From Symbiodinium natans (lineage: Eukaryota > Sar > Dinophyceae > Suessiales > Symbiodiniaceae): DNA of 60,000 nucleotides. Shown in pieces: positions 56,001 through 60,000 of the stretch. The notes under the pieces were generated by a model, which was not told where the DNA came from, searched no databases, and worked only from the letters and a program-made list of their open reading frames with translations. The stretch is from contig CAJNDS010000047.1 of NCBI GenBank assembly GCA_905221605.1, forward strand, positions 849,868 through 909,867, given 5' to 3'. Position 1 is the stretch's first letter, and each line of letters starts with the position of its first letter. The position numbers and the translations under genes were made by a program.

Positions 56001-59000
56001 TCTGCAAACTCAAGACAGTAAGCAGGGACAAGAACCTGTGAACCCTCCAGCCTCCAGCCGAATATGATGCCAACGTCTCACTCACTGCTGTACGAAACTG
56101 AAGCAAAAGCCGAGGCTTTTCCATCCTCTTGGAAGCCGGCTCTGGCACAGCCGCTGGCTTCACCGACGAGGAGTACACCAGGCGCTCCCCCCAAGCGCCC
56201 CCCGCCCCCCCGCGGGTTCTCCCACATCCGGTTGCTTGGAGAAGTCTACTCAAAAAGAGATGAGGTTGCCGGCATGTTTCCGCACGTTTCCTTCTTTTCC
56301 CCAGGCACGGCGGCGTGCAGGTGGCGGAGTCCTCCGTGGAGGTCCTGAAGCAGGCCGACATCATCTTCAAGGTGACCGAGCCGCTCTTGGACGAAGTGCA
56401 GATGCTGCAAGGGACCCAGACGCCCCTTGGATTCACAGATGGATTTGGGTTTCTGCATTTTCGGGTTTATGGTTTACAGGGCCTCTAGGGTTCAGAGTTG
56501 ACGTTTAAAGCTTACATGCCGTTTTTGTGAACATGAAGCTTCTCGTAGCCGAGTAGCCGAAGGGTTTTGGAGATCGTTCGGAGCCCTGAGGATGGTGGGC
56601 TTCTGGAACATGTACGGCACCCAGGAGCCAGGGGAAGCAAAGAAACGTCCTCTCATTTTGTGCTCTTCCCCTGGTATGCTACTGGTAGGCAAATTTTGGT
56701 TTCTCTCTGCTTATTGAATAAAGGGGCCCATGCTACCAAGAACACCGCCGCAGTGCGCCCGCTGCTTCAGGGTGAAGCGTATTTTGATGGACGGGTTTGA
56801 AGGCGAGAAAGGCAGGGAGAGAGAGAGGGAGAGATCGGGCTCCTCTCTTCGGAGAGGGGCTCTCAAGCATGGAGAAGGAGGAGGAGAAGAAGAAGAAGAA
56901 GAAGACGAAGACGAAGAAGAAGAAGAAGAAGAAGAAGACGAAGAAAAAGAAGAGGAGGAGATAGAGAGAGTGGCAGGAGCTCCTTGCGGCTCTGGCGCAG
57001 ACCTCTGCCTCGGTGGTGCAGCCCGGCCGGGAATACTCGGGGGGCTATCTGGGGCTTTCAGAGATCTTCAGAGTGTATAGGGCATCCCTTCGATTCCTTA
57101 TCCTTAGACCCTTCCTTTCACCGCAGGCCATGCGTGCTGGGGGCGTGCTCATGCATGCTCTGTGCTTTGCTCTGAGGAACCTGGCCCTGGTGCCCCGCGT
57201 CTCGCGAGCGCAGAAGCTGGATGCGCTGACCTCCATGGCCAACATCGCTGGACGCCCGCCTAAGAGCTGTGTGGCCATCTCGGACATGCCGTCTTTAGTA
57301 GATCCGCTAGTATATTTCCGATGCTGCTCACTCAAAACTCTAAAGCTTCAAGAAACGACCATCGAGCCTCAGGCTACAGAGCCATCCTCGATGCCTTCGC
57401 CCGCTTCCCCCGCTTTAGCCGAGCAGGGTCCACGGCCACTGGGACGCGACAGAGTGGACCCCCCTCTCGAAATGGGGACCTCATGCATGCGTAGAAGCTG
57501 AACATGCATTCTACATGAAGTAGGTATCCGCCTCTGTGATGCAACAGCTGAGCATCCGAAACAGGGCTGAAGTTAAGATTGTTCTGACAATTTACCCTTC
57601 TATTGCCAGCTTTTTGCACCTTTCCCTCATTGAACTTTTGTTCAACTTGCGGGTCTTTAAGTGCTTGGTTTTGGCATGAACAAGTCGCCCTGCTGCTGCT
57701 GCTGCTGCCGCTGCCGCTGCTGCCGCTGCTGCTGCTGCTGACTATTGCTGACTACTCAGCTGCAGAGAGGCTTTTGGCTCCGTTCCGCCGGCAAAGGTCT
57801 TCGTGATCGGTGCCTTGGCTTCCACAGTACAGTACGATCCGCAGTAGGGAAAACCCCGTATCAGTATGGAAAATGTGGCTTCAGTGTGAGAGTGAAGCAA
57901 AGGCGCCGGGGTGGCCGGGCTCAGCGCCATTGCCACAGCACACTCGCTTGGCTGCAAGGCATGCTCTAGTTTGTTCCTTCCACACCATTTTCTCCATACC
58001 TCCAAACCCTCTAGATCCTGTATAAGCCCAATAAACCCCTGTAAACACTCCCCTTGCTTTTGATCGTCTCCCCTCCATCTGCTAAATTACTTGCCGGAGA
58101 GGTCTTCGCCAACGATGTGCGCGACGCCGCCCGGGAGCAGGTGGAGTCGATGGGCGCGCAGTTCATCGCCGTCGACGCGCAGGGCATCGCAGGCCACACG
58201 CTGCCACACGCTGCCCCATAACCCGCACGCTCCCCAAAAACAGAGGAAACCCCCCAGCCCCCAGCCCCCCCCTTCCCCCGTTTGTGCAAAGAGCGCGAGA
58301 GGAATCCACTTTTTTTGGCATCGGTGCTGTGTCACCTTGAGAGGATTCCATTGTGGATGCTCATACCCCCCTTGCCTGACCAAGGCGAGGGTGCGGGAGG
58401 CTATGCCACGGCCAGGATCCCAGGGTGTCGGCGTGGACTTTTAAGAAGAAGGGAAGAGTGGGGAACCCGGGGCTTTGGCGGAGGACCGAAAAGGTACGAA
58501 GATACGATTCCCCGGGTTTGGTTGGCCGGTCCTGTTTGCGAGGTCATGGGCGAGGACTTCACCCGTGCCCAGCTGGCCACGTACGCACGGGTCATCCCCG
58601 ACATGGACCAACCCCTGCACGTTTGAGGGCTTGATCGTCTCAATGTGTGTTGGGGCACGGGGGGTGTCGGAGATGAGTTGCAGCTTGGATGGGGACGAAG
58701 GACGTGATCGTGACCACGGCGATGATCCCGAACAGAGCAGCCCCCGAGCTGATCACCAGCGAGATGGTGGCACTTTTGCTGCACCAGGGGAAGGGCGCGG
58801 CAACCCTAAACATATATATATATATATATATGTATAAGTACGGCCCTGCTTTATGGGCGGGCCCAGCACTCAAGCAAACGCCCCGCAAAAATGTCGAGGC
58901 CACCATGCGCAAGGGCTCGGTGATCGTTGATCTGGCGGCACAGACCGGCGGTAACTGCGTCTACACTGAGCCGAACAAGGCGGTCGTCACACCGAACGGT

Positions 59001-59830
59001 GTGACAGTGGTGGGAGAAGCTTCACAGAAACGGCGGTTTCCGAACTTAGGGGTATCGGGGTACCATATTGGGGTCCTTGATACAAGGTGTTACAAGGGGA
59101 TCCTCGGCAGTATGGCATAGTCCAGCTCGCATGGCCAACATGGCCCGCGCCCAGGAAACAAACTACGCCTCCCAAATGGCATCACAGTCAAGTGAGATGC
59201 TGGGAAGCAACTTCGCTGCCCTTCTCGAGGCCCAGACGTTTTGTGTGTCCAACCATTTCATTTCTGTCTTTCTCTGAACACAACAGCCCTCCCGACGGGA
59301 TACCATGATCTTAACAGCAAATTCCTGCAGCTGGTGCCAGCAAATTGTTCACTCAGTCGCCTGAACGGAGCACCGACCGAACGAAGAAACAAAACGGCAA
59401 CGGGGTCGACAAGCAATCGAAAAGTACTCGTAGTCCCGGAAGAGAGGAAAGCTGAGCTGCCACAGCCAGGTCCTCGGATCCGCCGAGAACTTCGGTGGGG
59501 AGCACTGGGACGACCCGGTGGTGAAGCCGGCTATCGTGGCGCGAGGGGGCGCCGTCGTTTGGGACCCCAACCCGCCAAGGCTGAGCGGACACCCGAACAG
59601 ACTCAAAGACCTCAAAAGGCCTGACAATGGCTGCAACTACAGGGTCAGCTGGAATGCTTCTTCCAGCTTGGGAAATGTCAAGCTGAGTCAGAGTGTAGTT
59701 TTTTCTGGTTGGATCCTCTCCAGGCCCCCGGCGCCCCCGGTGGGGAGCGCCGTGGAGGCCAACGTCGGCGGCTTCGGCGGCGCGTCGCCGGTGCCTCCCC
59801 CGGTCCCCGCAGAAGCCAATGCCGTGGTGG
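53016..59830 (+). CDS. NNT: NAD(P) transhydrogenase, fused beta-then-alpha polypeptide (partial, 24 exons)
   Basis: Proton-translocating transhydrogenase of an energy-coupling membrane: NADH + NADP+ + H+(out) to NAD+ + NADPH + H+(in). Exons: 53016-53092, 53153-53200, 53369-53451, 53567-54508, 54741-54880, 54966-~55006, 55485-55550, 55781-55834, 56115-56181, 56305-56421, 56591-56636, 56977-57017, 57177-57250, 57373-57434, 57770-57809, 57903-57958, 58102-58192, 58385-58410, 58543-58605, 58701-58769, 58899-59015, 59155-59229, 59470-59579, 59724 onward. Boundaries were set by keeping frame and matching PntB and PntA lengths. Order is beta membrane domain (dII), NADP domain (dIII), then alpha NAD domain (dI) and the start of its membrane linker. 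This beta-alpha order is known from Eimeria, other apicomplexans and Entamoeba. Exon 6 to 7 and the 5' start are unresolved. The alpha membrane helices lie beyond the window. Mitochondrial or plastid location is not decidable. Confidence 0.95.
53567..54508 (+). CDS. NNT: NNT exon 4: beta-subunit membrane domain and most of the NADP(H) domain
   Basis: One 942-base exon, by far the largest. It contains FHSFVGLAAVF (the His at 53579 corresponds to the proton-channel His91 of E. coli PntB), PIGGADMPVVVSLLN, GFMLSNDLLTI (Asn corresponding to E. coli Asn222), then dIII with the dinucleotide fold PGYGLAVARCQ, HPVAGRMPGHMNVLLAEA and VVGANDIVNPATQ. About seven hydrophobic segments precede dIII. The exon begins after CATCAG|GTT. 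It ends CAG|GAT with a GA donor. The frame continues to 54571 in the genome, but the protein match stops at 54508 and resumes at 54741. Confidence 0.95.
54741..55006 (+). CDS. NNT: NNT exons 5-6: end of the NADP(H) domain
   Basis: Exon 5 reads DDPSSPIYGMPAIEIWKCKQ, then VVLKRSMGTGYSGVDNPLFY. The KRS-x-GTGY-x-G loop contacts the 2'-phosphate of NADP in the family. Exon 5 ends AAGAT|GC and exon 6 starts GAG|GCTC, restoring the expected MLFGDAK. The right edge of exon 6 (a GC donor after 55006 would fit the phase of exon 7) is a proposal only. A longer linker exon in 55010-55480 is possible. Confidence 0.85.
55485..57434 (+). CDS. NNT: NNT exons 7-14: first half of the alpha NAD(H) domain
   Basis: Joined reading gives VIGIVRERLPG, GEARVSFAPSAVVKLRRMG, LLEAGSGTAAGFTDEEYTR, VLKQADIIFKVTEPLLDEV, MVGFWNMYGTQEPGE, ELLAALAQTSASVV, LVPRVSRAQKLDALTSMAN and GYRAILDAFARF. 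The Arg, Gln and Asp of the RVSRAQKLD loop (R127, Q132 and D135 in Rhodospirillum numbering), which meets dIII at the hydride-transfer site, are all present. Exon sizes are 41-117 bases. The joined ELLA...SRAQ segment has exactly the E. coli length, which supports the junction 57017/57177. The intron 56637-56976 contains an AAG/GAC-type purine microsatellite. Confidence 0.92.
56876..56962. repeat. NNT: GAA/GAC purine microsatellite inside an NNT intron
   Basis: AGAAGAAGAAGACGAAGACG-type run ending 15 bases before the exon 12 acceptor. It fills the position where a polypyrimidine tract would normally be and is purine-rich instead. Confidence 0.85.
57690..57741. repeat. NNT: CTG/CCG triplet repeat inside an NNT intron
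   Basis: About 17 CTG or CCG triplets located 28 bases before the exon 15 acceptor. The poly-Leu frame across it is an artefact. Confidence 0.85.
57770..59015 (+). CDS. NNT: NNT exons 15-21: Rossmann core of the NAD(H) domain
   Basis: Reads VPPAKVFVIG across the junction into AGVAGLSAIATAHSLGCK (the G-x-G-x-x-G fold), VFANDVRDAAREQVESMGAQ, EGAGGYAT, VMGEDFTRAQLATYARVIPD, DVIVTTAMIPNRAAPELITS and ATMRKGSVIVDLAAQTGGNC. The segments join without gaps against PntA. Exon 18 (58385-58410) is only 26 bases. Introns here carry a CTG microsatellite (57690-57741) and a TA run (58812-58832). In place of the usual Asp-containing FD-x-R after beta-2 this protein has FANDVRD. Confidence 0.93.
59155..59830 (+). 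CDS. NNT: NNT exons 22-24: end of the NAD(H) domain and start of the linker
   Basis: Exon 22 reads ETNYASQMASQSSEMLGSNF and continues AALLE. Exon 23 reads VLGSAENFGGEHWDDPVV and GGAVVWDPNPP. Exon 24 begins a Pro/Ala/Gly-rich linker (PPAPPVGSAVEANVGG) as found before the alpha membrane helices in PntA. The ALLE...NPP segment has the same length (40 residues) as E. coli. The frame of exon 24 meets TGA at 59899, so a donor must lie before that point; its position is not decided. Confidence 0.88.
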
Positions 59831-60000
59831 CTTGGATCCAGGCCCCACGGGTTGAAGATGATTCAAACATTTTTTCCATTTTTTCTCGCATGTCGAAGTG
59901 AAGTGGGGGGGGGGGGGGGGGTTTATTTCCCTGAGAGGGGGCCGTGACTCAGAAAGGGTTTGTTGACGTGAAAGGCCTTCTGCCCTCCGTGGTGCCATGT
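59831..60000. other. Right end: probable NNT intron with a poly-G run
   Basis: Contains 19 G at 59905-59923. The alpha membrane-domain exons expected next are not seen before the window ends. Confidence 0.5.

Noticed and set aside
1-60000. Dinoflagellate spliced-leader relics, tRNA or rRNA genes, CRISPR arrays
   Set aside because: I looked for the spliced-leader core TTTTGGCTCAAG, cloverleaf-like sequences and spaced direct repeats and saw none I could support.

Overview
The window looks like nuclear DNA of a dinoflagellate, most likely Symbiodiniaceae/Suessiales. This rests on four observations: non-canonical introns with GC or GA donors and a strict AG|G acceptor; pervasive degenerate TTTAGGG/CCCTAAA words; a copia-type retrotransposon; and a beta-then-alpha fused NAD(P) transhydrogenase of the alveolate type. 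All species assignment is inference. No rRNA, tRNA, CRISPR or prokaryotic operon was seen.

Layout. 1-26 kb is mostly repeat-rich and gene-poor. A ~5.7 kb block (about 1030-6772) is present again as a direct copy at about 20276-25874. Each copy carries the last three exons of a BTB/POZ-domain gene (5666-6241 and 24731-25318). Each also carries a small foldback element. Between the copies lie interstitial telomere-like arrays, a 49-base poly-G, a ~450 bp almost pure G/T tract and G-rich minisatellites. No gene in that spacer could be recognised.

27.6-34.1 kb is a full-length Ty1/copia-type LTR retrotransposon. Its 193 bp LTRs look identical by eye. It has gag, then pol in the -1 frame carrying integrase, reverse transcriptase and RNase H. 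No aspartic protease motif was found.

34-53 kb holds many short exon-like segments on the + strand that obey the same splice rule. Many encode amphipathic helices of HEAT/ARM type, and they probably belong to one or more helical-repeat genes that could not be named. This part also has a perfect 87 bp palindrome (37079-37165), a MITE-like element (50049-50153) and several microsatellites.

53.0 kb to the right end is the best gene: nicotinamide nucleotide transhydrogenase. I reconstructed 24 exons by matching the frame to the bacterial PntB/PntA family. Of 22 resolved introns, 13 start with GC, 7 with GA and only 2 with GT; all 22 end AG and are followed by exon G. The first and last exons of the gene lie outside what I could resolve or outside the window.
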